Below, piece by piece: positions 45,895-57,353 of a stretch of 64,000 bases of DNA. Source of the stretch: Takashimella koratensis (Eukaryota > Basidiomycota > Tremellomycetes > Trichosporonales > Tetragoniomycetaceae); NCBI GenBank assembly GCA_003116875.1, contig BCKT01000010.1:186001-250000 (forward strand), in the 5' to 3' direction. Made by a program: the position numbers and the translations under genes. Within the stretch, counting starts at the first letter, position 1, and every line of letters starts with the position of its first letter. The notes beneath the pieces were generated by a model. It made no database searches. It was not told the DNA's origin and saw only the letters and a program-made list of their open reading frames with translations.

Positions 45895-47574
45895 TCAAGT
45901 CAAGCGTACATTATAGTGTGACGCCGAGCTTTCAGCTGTCGGATCAATCAAGCTGTCCGCCGAGACGTAGAGACCAGGTGGGGTGGGGTAGTTCGGTAGC
46001 GCCGCCATTTCCGTCTCGTCTACTCGCAACTCTGGAACAGAGTCAAGCTGAGTAGCAATCTTGCGTCGGTTATACGAATCCTTCTGTACCGAGGACGGGA
46101 ACGTGCGCTGTAAATTCAAGTCCATTGTCAACTCTTCATCCTTCCCCACTTGCTGAGATACAGGCAATTGTAAAAGATGAGCATTCACCGTCCGTGTTCC
46201 CGAGCAATCGGCCATTTCTTGGCGGAGTTTAGTCCGTGAATTGAGGACGACTAGAACGGAGATTGGGTATACTTTGGGGACGCAGACGAAAAACCCAATG
46301 AGTGAGTAAGTGGATGGGACAATGTAGAAGATGAGAAACAGGATGGTGCAGATTGTTGGCCAAAGTTGCGTCTCGGCTGTGAGACTAGCGAGGTGTGAGC
46401 ATAGACTTGAAAGACGAGTGGAGTGCAAGAGTGGTCTGATGTGATGAGGCAGGGTAGCTTACATGATGATTCGTTTGATGAGCTGGTCGGTATGTGTCCA
46501 GCCTGTTCGAGATCGGTATAGGCACACAGAGATCGTCATTGTATTGAGGATATCGACAGCCACGCCCGCCGCCAGCCAGAGGTAGATGACGGCATTGACG
46601 ACTTTGGGCTGTTCAAGCAAGGTACTAGGGTGAATGATACAGCTTGTGATCCCTGCTCCGATAGCAGAGAGCCTGAGTAAATATGAGTCAGATTCAGACA
46701 AGATCAAATGAACAGCAGGGAAAGAGGAGAAAGAAATGCACAGGAGAACGGCTTGGATCAAAGCGAAAATCTTAGATTTCTCGGTCAGATTGTAAGCCCG
46801 GTTGGCGAAGAAGATCTGTGAGGGTAGAGACATGAGCGATGGTGTGGACCACTGAGAGGTCTGAACTCACACTCGCTGGGATCATGGGCAACAAAATGAG
46901 AATATAGTAGCTTGGGAGATCTGTTTGTGGTCAGCCACAATCCCGAAGAACTCTGCAAGATGCACAATTTGTAAAACGTCACTGACAATTGTTGTACAAG
47001 ATTGTGTTGTATATCCCAAACCCGTAAGCGAAGATGTGAAAGCTATAGGCAATTGTGCTACGGAAGCTGATCAGTGGTTCGTTTAGGAGACAGTCGGGTG
47101 GTTTCACTTACTACCCCGTGCACGCGAGATTGGATACAATTAACCAAATCTGGTAAAGTCAGCGCACAGACCATTGGGATCTCGGATCAGTCGGATCGGG
47201 GATGTCGGGAAACCGAGACTTCTATGACCTTGGTACGCTTACTCACTACGAGGACTTTGGTCACCTTTGTTTCCATGGAGTACGAGTACGAGAACCATGT
47301 TACCAGCTGATACATCATGATACCGAGCATGAGCGAGTCCGCGAAAAGGCTGGCACCGTGATAAGCAAAGAACAACGTGAATCTTCTAGAAAGGGAATCG
47401 TGGTGATGCCAAAACCACATCAATGGTCGATGAACTGGAGACTCACCCGAGCATCAAGGGACCATAGTACATTCCCTTTTTGTTGGCAAGGTATGTCGCA
47501 GCCAGTGTCTCGAACAGGACGGGGTTGTTGATGATCGCGCTGATCTCGGACTGGCTGAGACCGATTGAAGCCAT
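45895..47574 (-). CDS. DUF6534-like multi-pass membrane protein, copy 1
   Basis: Eight exons (47447-47574, 47247-47349, 47112-47149, 46987-47057, 46871-46920, 46742-46815, 46463-46672, 45895-46384; lengths 128, 103, 38, 71, 50, 74, 210, 490) give 387 residues. It begins MASIGLSQSEISAIINNPV and has about seven membrane segments: ADSLMLGIMMYQLVTWFSY, WLIVSNLACTG, YYILILLPMIPA, LIQAVLLLSAIGAG, YLWLAAGVAVDILNTMTI, PTICTILFLIFYIVPSTYSL and FFVCVPKVYPISVLVVLNSR. The last one, ending in LNSR after a GWTHTDQLIKRII loop, matches the C-terminal core of DUF6534 proteins, a large basidiomycete family. Receptor-like function is often suspected, not shown. The cytosolic tail is longer than in copy 3. Confidence 0.83.
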
Positions 47575-49424
47575 CGTGAGCTCCCGCGCGAAGTCGAACT
47601 AGTTCAGGTTGGAGTAGGGAGCAAGGGTGAAGTCTCGATTCTGTCAAATGTGAACAGAGAGGAGCTGATGAGAGTGGAAGACAGGCGAAATCGTTGAGGA
47701 GACGCTGATATTCCCTTGGTTATGTACACTTCTGACGACGCTGGCAACGATGCCCGCATCACCGAATGATCCGACATCAGCTAGTCGTCCTCATGGCGCC
47801 TCTCGCAGTCGTGTAGCCTGGAACTCGTCGCCACAGCGATAAGTCATCCAGGCTATCGTCTGAGGCACAGGAACACAGACAAAAGAGCTATCAAGCCTCC
47901 GTGAAACTAGGAGACGGTCGAGACGAGAGGAGCGAGGGGCAGGGCTAAAACGAGAGACGGGTTGGGGCGAGAGGGGGATAGAATAAGCCAACAAGTATTG
48001 TTTTCCCTACTCGCGTGAGCAAAGATCGCCAAGCCACGACGCCCATCACGTTGCTTGGATCCCTAGTCACATGTCCGTTGACGGAATAATCATGCACGGT
48101 TCGCGACTGTGGTCATCCCAAGCTGTCATCCACTGCGCATGTGCTATTTCGATTCGTGGACAGCTCATCCGAGAGTCAGCAAGCTGTACTGGTGTGTGCG
48201 ACCATGGGGCGGGGTCTACTGTGATAGCAGCTGGACCTGGTGCTGCTTGGGTCGCGAAGAGGCTTTTGTTGGATGAGGACCGGTCGAGTGCCTGGGTGCG
48301 ACGGGAGCGCCGGGTTGCCTCCTCAAAGATGCCGTCTGAACGGCCCGTTGCGCACCCTTCTCACCGCTAGATGTTTGGAACATATCCGTCCGTTCGTCGT
48401 CGGCCGAGCAACGCACATGCCGCAGTCCGGGCGCCGCTTCGGTTCGACCACCCCGATTCGAGTCAAGAAGCGAGGGACTGCGTTGGCCATTCTGGTGCCA
48501 CCGGGTAGCAAAAAGTGAAACGGCAAACAAGCTTGGTAAACTCTAACTGGACGGTTGTCTCCGATCCACGTGGCAGAGAAACAAGCCCTGCTTGAAAGCG
48601 GGCTAGCATCTCCGTCGCCGTCATCGCAGGTCGCCGCCGTTCACTCCTCGGCCTCTGCTCCCGACCTCAACCCCGTCCCGGTCCGCGTCCGTCATCGCCC
48701 TCCGTGCCTCAATAATCCCTTGCCCAGATCTCATCCAAACACGTTCTGCACAGCACTTACATGCCATGGACCAAGGCGGTACAGGGCGTGCACTTTGATG
48801 CACAGGCTGCGTCGAATAAAAGCACTCTCAGCGCAATCATGCATCCTCCAGGCGTTGGTCACCGGACTCGATATGCATGAACCGTTAAAGGCCGAGTGGG
48901 AGGCGCGCGAGATAGTGAGAACAAACGGTGAGACGGACAAGTACGACGCCTGGCTCCACCGTGTGTACCCGAGAGCGAAAGCGATGCCAAGAGGAACAGG
49001 GAAAAGGAACAGGCGGGAGCTTTTCTTAGGGGCGATTCCTCGCTTCCGGTCGGAAACAACTGCAGGGGCAGGGCAAGGGGAGGAAGAGGCGACGTGCCCA
49101 ACGAAGAGGATGGCGAGACAAGAGAGTGAGTGAGTGAGTGAAGGAGTGCGGTGACTATTGACCAATGGAAAGGGGCTAACGGGGCCAACCTTGTCCTCGT
49201 TTAGACCGGGACCCGATGTCAACTGGATTGCCCTTGCCTCGCCATTCCGACAGTCTGGGTGTCACGAGTCATGACGAACTCTTGGATGTCCCGGCCCGCG
49301 AGACACAGCAATTGTAGGAATGGTCAGGTCGGATGACACCGTCAGCAGGCAATTACGGGGCGCGGCGCGGCTTTGTCCGTAGTTTGCAGTGTCCCTAGTG
49401 CAAGTCTGGGTTTTCTGGCGTGGG

Positions 49425-49432
49425 TATATAAG
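49425..49432 (+). promoter_or_regulatory. Distal TATA box of DUF7702-like gene
   Basis: TATATAAG about 540 bp upstream of the ATG, followed by a CT-rich stretch. It could serve a long-leader transcript. Confidence 0.45.
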
Positions 49433-49667
49433 ATCTCGGCAAAGGTTGCTGCTCCGCCCCATCAATCCCATCTTCCCCTTTCCCCCTTCCCCCTCGATTC
49501 ATCCCCGTCTCAGCCCCGCCCCGCCCAGCTCCGCTCTATCTCATCCTCTGACTTCACTGCCACCTCACCCAAGTCGCACCCCAGAACCGCTAGCACGTGC
49601 CAAGAACAAGAGAAAGGTGGGTTGGGAGACAAGGGGAGAGCAAGAATTGGGATCGTGCTCGTTGGTG

Positions 49668-49675
49668 TATATAAA
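49668..49675 (+). promoter_or_regulatory. Proximal TATA box of DUF7702-like gene
   Basis: TATATAAA, a strong TATA match about 300 bp upstream of the ATG at 49973, followed by a CT-rich leader. Two TATA boxes suggest a regulated or strongly expressed gene. Confidence 0.55.
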
Positions 49676-49972
49676 CCCCTGGCTCGCTCCCACTCTCGCT
49701 TCCAACTTTGCGCTGGATTTCACTCCAATCGCTTCCTTCTCTCACTACCTCACCCACTACCCACCTACCGTGCCCACCTTGGACACTTGGTGGTCACTTG
49801 GTTCGGTTCCGCCTTTTACGTACAGACGGCGACTAACGCAGGGTTTAATCCGCGGTTTGATTAGACAAAAACAGATACATACAATCAACAAGACCTCCGT
49901 TTTTCTCGTTGGTCCATCAACCACCACCACAACGCCCCTCGACAACAACACCCACCTCACCACACCAACAAC

Positions 49973-51043
49973 ATGAAGTTCCATGGCGAGGGCATCGCAG
50001 GATGTATCTTCCTCACCTGCTATACGGTCAACTTCTCCATCCTCATGTACGGCTACATCACCCGCCGTATCGTCCTTGGCTCCGTTTTCTCCTTCCTCCT
50101 CTTCCACGTCTGTATTCGTCTCGCCGCCCAGTCCATCTCTATCGTCATTGGTACTGTCAACCTTTTCGACAACATTGGCCTCCTCGTCGCCTACCTCGTC
50201 CTCAGTGCGGAAGGGTACTTCTCCCTCGTGCTTTGCGCCTACCGCTTCCTCGTCCACCACCACCAGCATGCGTACCCGATTGATGGCTCCTGGCTCGAAG
50301 GCCGCGCCGAGCGTGGTGAACCCATGTGGAGACGTTTCCGTGCCGCCATGACCGCGCGCAACACCAAAGGCGAGAAGGAACCATGGGTCATGACTTGGAT
50401 TCACTGGCTACTTATCGGCGCGAACACCATCATCATCGTCGGCGGCAGTACCGCCAACGGTGGTAACACCTCTGGCGACGACTATGAGCACCGCTTGCAC
50501 GAGGCTTCCATAATGAGGACCGTCGGTCAGGCCATCTTCCTCGTCATCAACCTCTTCCTCGGCGTCTTCCTCTTCATCTCTCGCAACCAGGATCGCAACC
50601 CGCGCGGTACTCTCCCCCAAGGCTGGTCTCGATTCTTCCGCGTCAAGCCCGACCTTGGCGAGGCCGACGTCATGTCTGGCCCCCCCGGTACCGACGGCCG
50701 CAACCTCGACGGCTACGTCGGTCGTATGCACCCTACCCTCCTCGTCCTCTGCATCGCTTGGCCGCCCCTCATCATCCGTGGTATCTTTGGTCTCCTGCAG
50801 TCGCAGATCGTGCAGATCAACTACGCCAACGTCCGAGCGTACGACGAGCAAGGGTTCACCGACACCTTCATCATCTTCGAGAACGTCTTTGCCGTCCTAC
50901 CCGAGTGGACTGCCTGCTGCCTGCTGTGCGCGACCATGTTCACTCGCGAGTCGTTCAACCCGAAGCACGATTCGGCGCGCATCCCGGGTGACAGCCCGAT
51001 GACTGAGGACAAGGCGCTCAAAGCGAGGCGCTCGGCAACGTAG
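49973..51043 (+). CDS. DUF7702-like seven-helix membrane protein (single exon)
   Basis: An uninterrupted frame of 356 residues from ATG in ACAACATGA context. Seven hydrophobic segments: GCIFLTCYTVNFSILMYGYI, SVFSFLLFHVCIRLAAQSI, IGLLVAYLVLSAEGYFSLVL, WIHWLLIGANTIIIVGG, AIFLVINLFLGVFLF, LLVLCIAWPPLIIRGIFGLL and NVFAVLPEWTACCLLC. The pattern with an 'R-x-Y' basic loop and LPEW near helix 7 fits basidiomycete DUF7702 proteins, which are distantly like RTA1-type and Pth11-like membrane proteins. Substrate or ligand is unknown. It sits, in opposite orientation, inside the DUF6534-like array. Two TATA boxes precede it. Codon use is strongly C-ending (ATC, CTC, GTC), suggesting high expression. Confidence 0.8.
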   Translation: MKFHGEGIAGCIFLTCYTVNFSILMYGYITRRIVLGSVFSFLLFHVCIRLAAQSISIVIGTVNLFDNIGLLVAYLVLSAEGYFSLVLCAYRFLVHHHQHAYPIDGSWLEGRAERGEPMWRRFRAAMTARNTKGEKEPWVMTWIHWLLIGANTIIIVGGSTANGGNTSGDDYEHRLHEASIMRTVGQAIFLVINLFLGVFLFISRNQDRNPRGTLPQGWSRFFRVKPDLGEADVMSGPPGTDGRNLDGYVGRMHPTLLVLCIAWPPLIIRGIFGLLQSQIVQINYANVRAYDEQGFTDTFIIFENVFAVLPEWTACCLLCATMFTRESFNPKHDSARIPGDSPMTEDKALKARRSAT

Positions 51044-51313
51044 ATGAAGAAACCAAGTTGTGTCTGGTGAGTTGCTGGCACGATTCTCGGAGAACCAGCT
51101 GACCAAGTCCAGTCTGAAGAAGTCTCGTCTAAAATCCTGTGTCATAGAAGCCTGAGTCAAAGTCGCGTGTTTCATAGCGTCAGAAGAGCCGTGTGTCTAG
51201 GACCCCTCCATTAATTACAATGGCTGAGCCAACCCTATGCCGAGGATGTATATATAGTGGACCCTTTACTGAGAAATACAGGGGATCGACAGTGTACACT
51301 CTGACTCTCGTTA

Positions 51314-52734
51314 TCAGGGCGATCGATTACCTTGCCCTGAGGTTAGGCCCAGCCTCGAAGACATGCTTTCGGCATAGAGATCATGCGGTGCGTAATGAAC
51401 GCTGTCGGTTGACTCCTCCACGTCAACAGGCAGCTCCTTGCGGTCTTCCTCTTCGACGGTATCGAGCACGGGGGCACTAATCTGTACCGTGGGTTGTCTC
51501 GCGGCGGACCCAATCCGGAGGCTGGAAGGGAATTTTTGCTACCTATCAGTCCTGGAATTGGGTAGAGGTACTCACGCTGATACCTCCTGACCCTTCGTTG
51601 ATCTCTTGACGCAGGGTCGTTCGGGAGTTGAGCACCAGCAGGACAGATAGCGGGTAGGTCTTGGTCGCACAGACGAAGAAGGAGATCAAAGGGTAGGTGC
51701 TGGGAATACTGTAAAAGACCAGGAAACAACCGGCCGCGATAGTAGGGAGGAGCTGAGTCTCGGCTGTGAGACTGTCGTCAGTTACCGCCATGATTGGGGC
51801 GCTTACACAATGATGCGTTTGATCGTTCGGTCGGTATGGCTCCAGCCGGTCCTCACGCGGTAGAGACATATATAGATGGTAGTTGTGTTGAGAAGATCCA
51901 AAGATGCGCCAGAGGCTAACCACATGTAGACAAATGCCGTGTCTACTGTCGTGTACTGAAGCGCAGTCTCCGGGGCTTTCACCTTGCACATGATTGCGGC
52001 GACGATGGCACATAACCTGGAGTGAGTTCGCACTTGCTGACAGTCCAAAACTCACATGCAGAAGATGAGAGTCCCTGCGAAGATCTTCGAGTTGCCGGTG
52101 AGCCGGTAGGCGCGGTGGCCGAAGAAGGTCCGTTCATTCAGTCGAAGTCTTAGCAACACCTCACAGTCGTCGGTATCATCAACAAGATGATGATGAGATA
52201 GTACCAAGTCATCCCTAATGTTAGTTCAACACATGCAGAAGATTTACATTTGAGGTAAAAAAAGGTGCTGAAAATCCCAAAGCTGTACGCAAAAGGTCCA
52301 TCGCGTACGATACCGTACTGTAGAGATGATTTGGGCGCGGTTTGCAGCAGCTGACACTGCTTTCGCTTACAAGAGCGTTGACCCGAGACTGCACAAGATC
52401 AACCATATCTGTAGACTTCAGCGAGGGGACCCAGAAACAACCGGAGAGGGATTAACTCACCACGAGAGCTTTAACAGCTCTTGTCTCTTTGACGAATGAG
52501 TGCTCAAACCAATGAAAAGATTGTTGAAGGATCGCCCCTAGCAGGACACAGTCGGTGAACAAGCTGATTGGATCAACATCACAAGTCTCGCCGCTCGACT
52601 CACCCAAACATCAATGGACCCAGGTTCATGCCCAGCCTAGGTAGGAGATACTCTTCTGCGACCTCTTCAAACAGCGTCGGATTCGCAACGATCACCGCGA
52701 TCGCCTCTTGGCTCAAAGGGATGGTGATGGGCAT
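51314..52734 (-). pseudogene. DUF6534-like multi-pass membrane protein, copy 2: decaying (frameshift and lost splice acceptor)
   Basis: Same architecture as copies 1 and 3. Inferred exons: 52604-52734 (131 nt), 52461-52563 (103), 52371-52408 (38), 52248-52317 (70), 52165-52214 (50), 52056-52129 (74), 51807-52016 (210), 51576-51771, 51314-51538. Exon 4 is 70 nt, against 71 in both relatives, and the frame changes within it: SYAMD in one frame, then AYSFGIFSTFFYL in another, either side of an AAAA run (52291-52294, plus strand). The intron before exon 6 (52130-52164) ends in GG, not AG, on the minus strand. The last intron (37 nt) uses GGTAG. The C-terminal core (STYPLISFFVCATKTYPLSV then LLVLNSR) is intact. 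Either lesion would truncate the protein after about 110-130 residues. A sequencing error could explain the frameshift, but not easily both. Confidence 0.75.
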
Positions 52735-53527
52735 GGTGATGAGTTCAAAGAAGGTGACGGGGACGAGGATGATAAGAACCTTGTCAAATTGATTTGGTGA
52801 CCGTATGTAGAGACATCAATTCCAGCGGTACCTTGGTCGCTCTCATGGAACACCCTAGAAACGCATGAGACTCGCGGATCAGCGCTAAGCTTCGCCAAGA
52901 CCCGATTGAAGAGGGACCCCTTGCGCATCAATGATCATACACTGACTCCTGGATAGTGGGCCATGTGAGATCTCCAGGGAAATCATTGAACCGATATGCC
53001 CAGGCTCGCTTCGGGTGGGCCTCGACTCCAAGCTTGATGCTGCGGCACATGTCGCGAAGAGACGTAGCTATCAAAATGTCTTAAAATAGTAGTCGCATTA
53101 GTTCATGGCTTTGGTTGCCATCTCGACGGTCTCTCCACAGGAGATATAGTTTCATGATAAATTCCAGGCATTGTTGTAGTATAGATGGGAACAAGGGAAA
53201 GTTTTTTCGAAACATCATCGAAGCACGATATCGTGCGTGAGCCCCGTGGTCGACCTGTTCGCTGGGTTCATCTCAAACTCCTCGTGGTCACCGCCCATGT
53301 CATGGTGGTAACCCTTGTAGCGCCCTTAGCTCAGCCGGAGAAATCGCGGAAGAAAGAACAGAGGACAGTGCGTGAATAGGCTTACCACATGTTGCGAGTC
53401 ATGCATCGCCTTGGGGATATCCACCGTTGGTTGACCGATAGGCGTCGAGCTTTTCTTAAACGTGTTCTCGCTCTGTTCCGGCACCGAACCGAGCGTGAGA
53501 GCCCATCAGGTGCAAAAGAGCCCAAAG

Positions 53528-54775
53528 TCAGCCACGCTGCACGGATACCATGGTGCCATAGGGGCCCACCCCTGAGCAACTGGAACAATAAGAGCACCGA
53601 AATGGATGCACGGATCTCGTATAAGCTTGAGCTCTGAGAGCGTAGCGCGAGTTGAGCGTGACTAGGACCGAAAGTGGGTAGGTCTTGAGTGCGCAAACGA
53701 AGAAACCGACCATGGATTCTAGGCTCGGCGTTTTATAGGAAATCAACAGGCACACCGCGCACACGCTTGGCCATAGTTGAGTTTCCGCCATAAGACTAGG
53801 AACGAGGCCTCATGATCAGCCGGGCATAGTTGTGGGAAACAGAAGACTCACATCAAAATCCTCTTGATGAGGTAGTCGGTCGAGCTCCAACCGGTCCGCT
53901 GTCGGACAAGCTGCACGGCGATGGTCAGAGTGATCAAGCAGTCGAGAGTCAGCCCGACCGATAGCCACGTCTCAGAGACGGCCAGGGCAGTACTGTCAAT
54001 TTGGAGCACCGTCTTTGGCGAGTAAAATTTGTTCGCGATGCTCAAACAAAATGTTGCGATTCTAAACCCGTCAACTCGGTAGACCATATGCCTGTACTCA
54101 CTCAAGGGTTACCAAAATAGCGGCGTATATCTTAGACCGGTTCGTGAGGACGTATGCGCGGTGGCCAAAGAATGCCTATCCAGTCAGCGTCACTATAGCT
54201 TATGACTCACTGCCGTGGGACACAGAAGCACACCGACGAAGATGTCAAACCAGGAGAGCCCTGCCTAGTTAGCGAGAAACCTTGACACAGCTCACAGTCG
54301 TAGTAGACAAAGTTGCTGTATACGCCAAATTCGTATGCGAAAAGGTGAAGCATGTAGGCAATCGTACTGGTTGCAGTCAGCGAGTACCTGATTAGCTGGT
54401 ACTCACTATCCGGTGATGACGGTGCTCACACCCACCAACCAGAACTACCCCGTGATCAGTCAGATTGTATCGCTTTCAGAGTCTTCGCTCACCACCAAGG
54501 TCCTGATATACCACTTGTCCGTCGAGTAACTGAACGTGAGCCACATGATGGACTGTTCCCAGACGCATCCGAAGAGCAACGCGTCGACGAACAGGCTGCA
54601 CGATATTCAGCACCGTCTTGAAATAATGAACCATCACCGCGACGTACCCCATGAAAAAAGGCCCAATCTCGCGTCCTTTGATGGGAGTGATATAAGCCTC
54701 CGCCAAAGTCTCGAGCAGTTGTGGGTTCTGGATGATCGAGTTGATCTCGGCGCTCGTCAACGAGCTGAGTGACAT
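53528..54775 (-). CDS. DUF6534-like multi-pass membrane protein, copy 3
   Basis: Eight exons (54648-54775, 54493-54595, 54407-54444, 54296-54366, 54211-54260, 54102-54175, 53852-54061, 53528-53795) have lengths 128, 103, 38, 71, 50, 74, 210, 268: the first seven are identical to copy 1. They sum to 313 residues. It begins MSLSSLTSAEINSIIQNPQL. Membrane segments include LFVDALLFGCVWEQSIMW, TIAYMLHLFAYEFGVYSNF, WFDIFVGVLLCPTA and SMVGFFVCALKTYPLSVLV, followed by LNSR. The GWSSTDYLIKRIL loop matches the other copies. The tail after LNSR is short and atypical; an intron in it (donor GTATCC near 53545) could lead to an alternative end with SENTFKKSSTPIG, stopping near 53325. Function unknown. Confidence 0.78.
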
Positions 54776-55664
54776 GGTGCCGTGTATCAGTGCCAAGGAA
54801 GTGGAATGAGTGACGGTAAGAGACAAGATGAGAAATCTGGTAGATTTCTAGATGATTCCAGGACTGACGCCGAGGGTTCAAGACCCATGAGCCACCGAAA
54901 TGACCGAGGCACCTGGATACCAGTAGACGTTCTCTGACAACCATCAATATTCGCCGCGGCGGACGTTTCAGGTTGGTTCCTGGGAACTGGACAATGAAGC
55001 GTCAACAAAGCCACCGAACGAGTGGCTTGCGCTATCTTGGCGCTGTCCTTCAGTATCAATGGTGTGCTCTGTGACACGTGAGTCGATGCACACCTTGGCA
55101 CGATCCCGATCAGTCCTCATCGAGCCTTATCGCGTCTCATCGATCCGACGACAATTGCGACTAGCCGAAATGAACGGTTTACCGTTTCATCGCCAAACGG
55201 TAGTCTTTGTCCGGTCCCTCGTCTACTTTGTCCTGTCTACAGCCCACCTCGAACCTCCTAGCACTGGCCTTTGGTCACGATAGTCTCCAAGCATGAGCAC
55301 CAGAACCAATGCATGCAAGAGTGACGTGGTGGAGAGCTGCACCGAGTGTCAAGGGAGATCGACAGGATGCACGTGACCGGGACTTAGAACCCAAGCTTTC
55401 CCCGTGGTGGTCGGGCTTGCGGGAGCAATCTCATCATGCTATGGGCATTTCTGTGAGGCTCCCTTTCTCACTGCTAAATGGTGCCAGCCAACGCGGTCAT
55501 TGAGCACCCGGTCGGCTGCTTACCGTTATCAGCGGCACCGTTACGCGGGGAACCACGGAGAAAAAGAAGGGCTCCTAGGCGAAGCTCGCCTTCCGGCACG
55601 AATTAGCGAGCAGTCCGCCATACAAAAGCCAACAGAGCATGAATCCTTGTCTCAACCAAAAACC
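54776..55664. promoter_or_regulatory. Divergent region of copy 3 and the carboxylesterase gene
   Basis: 889 bp, no exon seen. The carboxylesterase side holds an inverted repeat (55577-55591) described separately. The frame of the esterase remains open upstream to 55404 but without an ATG giving a sensible start. Confidence 0.45.
55577..55591. promoter_or_regulatory. Inverted repeat AGGCGA-N3-TCGCCT upstream of carboxylesterase
   Basis: A perfect 6-bp inverted repeat with a 3-bp spacer, ending 74 bp before the carboxylesterase ATG. A sister site with the same half-site and spacer lies in the lactonase/MFS divergent promoter. Symmetry suggests a dimeric regulator; that is inference. Confidence 0.5.
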
Positions 55665-57346
55665 ATGTCCATTATCAAAGTCACTGGTGGTGAGGTGAAA
55701 GGTGTTCCCAGTCACGCCGACTCGTCAGTGACGACGTTCAAGGGGATCCCCTATGCGGCGCCTCCGACTGGCTCGAACAGATTCCGACCTCCTCAGCCGG
55801 TCTTGCCCTGGGACGGGGTTAAGCTCTGCGACACAATTGCTCCCCACTGTCCACAGCCTTCGCCCGATCCTCGGTATGTTGATGTGTCCAAGGGCCACCC
55901 TCAGTCAGAAGACTGCCTCTACCTCAATGTGTATCAGCCCAACGACGCCCACGAGAAGCCCTACCCGGTGTTCGTATGGTACCATGGCGGCGGTTTCCGA
56001 GAAGGCGGCCCGGCAGATCCCAACTTTGACGGTACCGGTCTCGCGCAGAAGGGCGTCATCGTGGTGGTCCCTTCCTTCCGTCTCGGTAAGTCTTGACAAG
56101 GACCAAGCTGACATCAGCGGTCTTTGGCTACTTTGCCCACCCCGAGCTCAGTGCCGAGTCTCCGTCGGGCACATCCGGGATGATGGGAATGCTCGACGCT
56201 GTCCAGGTGCTTCAGTGGATCAAAGTCAACATTGCCTCTTTTGGCGGTGATCCGACCCGAGTGACGATCGCTGGCGAGTCCGCCGGTAACGCCATGAGCC
56301 ATACCCTCCTCACCTCCCCTCTCGCCAAAGGCCTCCTCCACGGCGTCGTCCTCCAGTCCGGTCCTCGATCTTTTCAAGAGCCAGCACTGGCCAACGGCCC
56401 AATGTCGTACCGAACCCTGAAAGAGGCCGAGCAAGACGGCGTCCAGCTTCTCAAAGAGCTTGGCCTCAAGTCTCTCGCCGAATTCAGGGCGTATGACAAC
56501 ATTGACAAGTTTCGCGAACTTGCCTTGCGTCGAGATCATCGGTACTGGGGCCCTCCTCCGCTTTTCCGCCTAACTCTCGACGGGTATGTCATTCCGAAAC
56601 CCTGGAACGAGCTCGTCGCTGAGGAACCGGCAAACGATGTCCCCGTCATGGCCGGGATGAACAGTGACGAGGGTGGGACGTACAACGAGCCGAGATTCAC
56701 GTACGAGGACTTTGTCGAGTGTGTCGATGGTCGGCTCGGTCCGAGTTCGACATACGGGCAAGGCGGTATCGAGTGGGTTCATCGGTTCCATGAGCTCTAC
56801 CCTCCAGCCGACAAGGAGATGGGCAAGGGTCCTTTGGAGGCGTGGAACCAGGCGGCGAGAGACAACACTCGGAACAACATCACGCTATGGGCTCAAGAGT
56901 ATCACCAAAAGACCAAGTCGCCGGTGTTTGGGTACTACTTCACCCACGCCATCCCTCACTGGCACGGCTGGGAGCCCGAGTACACGCAGCCCAAGATCCG
57001 GGGGTTTACCAACCAAAAGGGTCCGCTCATTGGGGCGTACCACGGCGCCGAGTTTGCATACACATTCAACAGTATCGTCTCGAACGACATGCGTCCCTGG
57101 AGCGAACTCGATAGGGAGGTCGGCGACAAGACGGCGGCGCTGTGGGCCAACTTTACAAAGTATGGTGATCCGAATGGGCCCAAGGGAGAGAACAAGCGGC
57201 CGGATGGTGTTGCGTTCTGGCCAAGCCTGATCGACCAGCCTGATACCCTCCTCGAGATCGGCGGCGACTGGCAGACGATGAAGACGGTGGATGCTGAGCG
57301 TGGAGAGTTTTGGTCTAGTTACATTTCGAAGCAGAAAGCTTGGTAG
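55665..57346 (+). CDS. Type-B carboxylesterase (alpha/beta hydrolase)
   Basis: Two exons (55665-56085, 56118-57346) separated by a 32-nt intron give 549 residues. Family features: FKGIPYAAPPTG near the start, QSEDCLYLNVYQP, the oxyanion HGGGF motif (VWYHGGGFREGG), TIAGESAGN with nucleophile Ser195, SDEGG with Glu325, and AYHGAEFAY with His449, completing the catalytic triad. I see no signal peptide, so it is likely intracellular, unlike secreted fungal lipases of this family. It should hydrolyse carboxylic esters; substrate unknown. The ATG at 55665 is preferred over the upstream open frame because residues 2-12 (SIIKVTGGEVK) match the start of the family fold. Its stop lies 7 bp from that of the convergent lactonase gene. 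Confidence 0.93.
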
Positions 57347-57353
57347 ATGCATG

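Larger units (their letters stand above)
47575..49972. other. Divergent 2.4-kb region between copy 1 and the DUF7702-like gene
   Basis: No exon chain supported. A TTG-started frame at 48555-49133 has mixed composition and no recognisable domain. The right-hand 600 bp is a promoter-like region with two TATA boxes and CT-rich sequence. Confidence 0.45.

Noticed and set aside
48555..49133. 192-codon plus frame between copy 1 and the DUF7702-like gene
   Set aside because: TTG start and mixed composition; it overlaps other frames and the TATA region with no sign of a domain.
53325..53527. Possible extra C-terminal exon of DUF6534-like copy 3
   Set aside because: The frame SENTFKKSSTPIG looks protein-like, but the donor (GTATCC) is weak, so the shorter end was kept.
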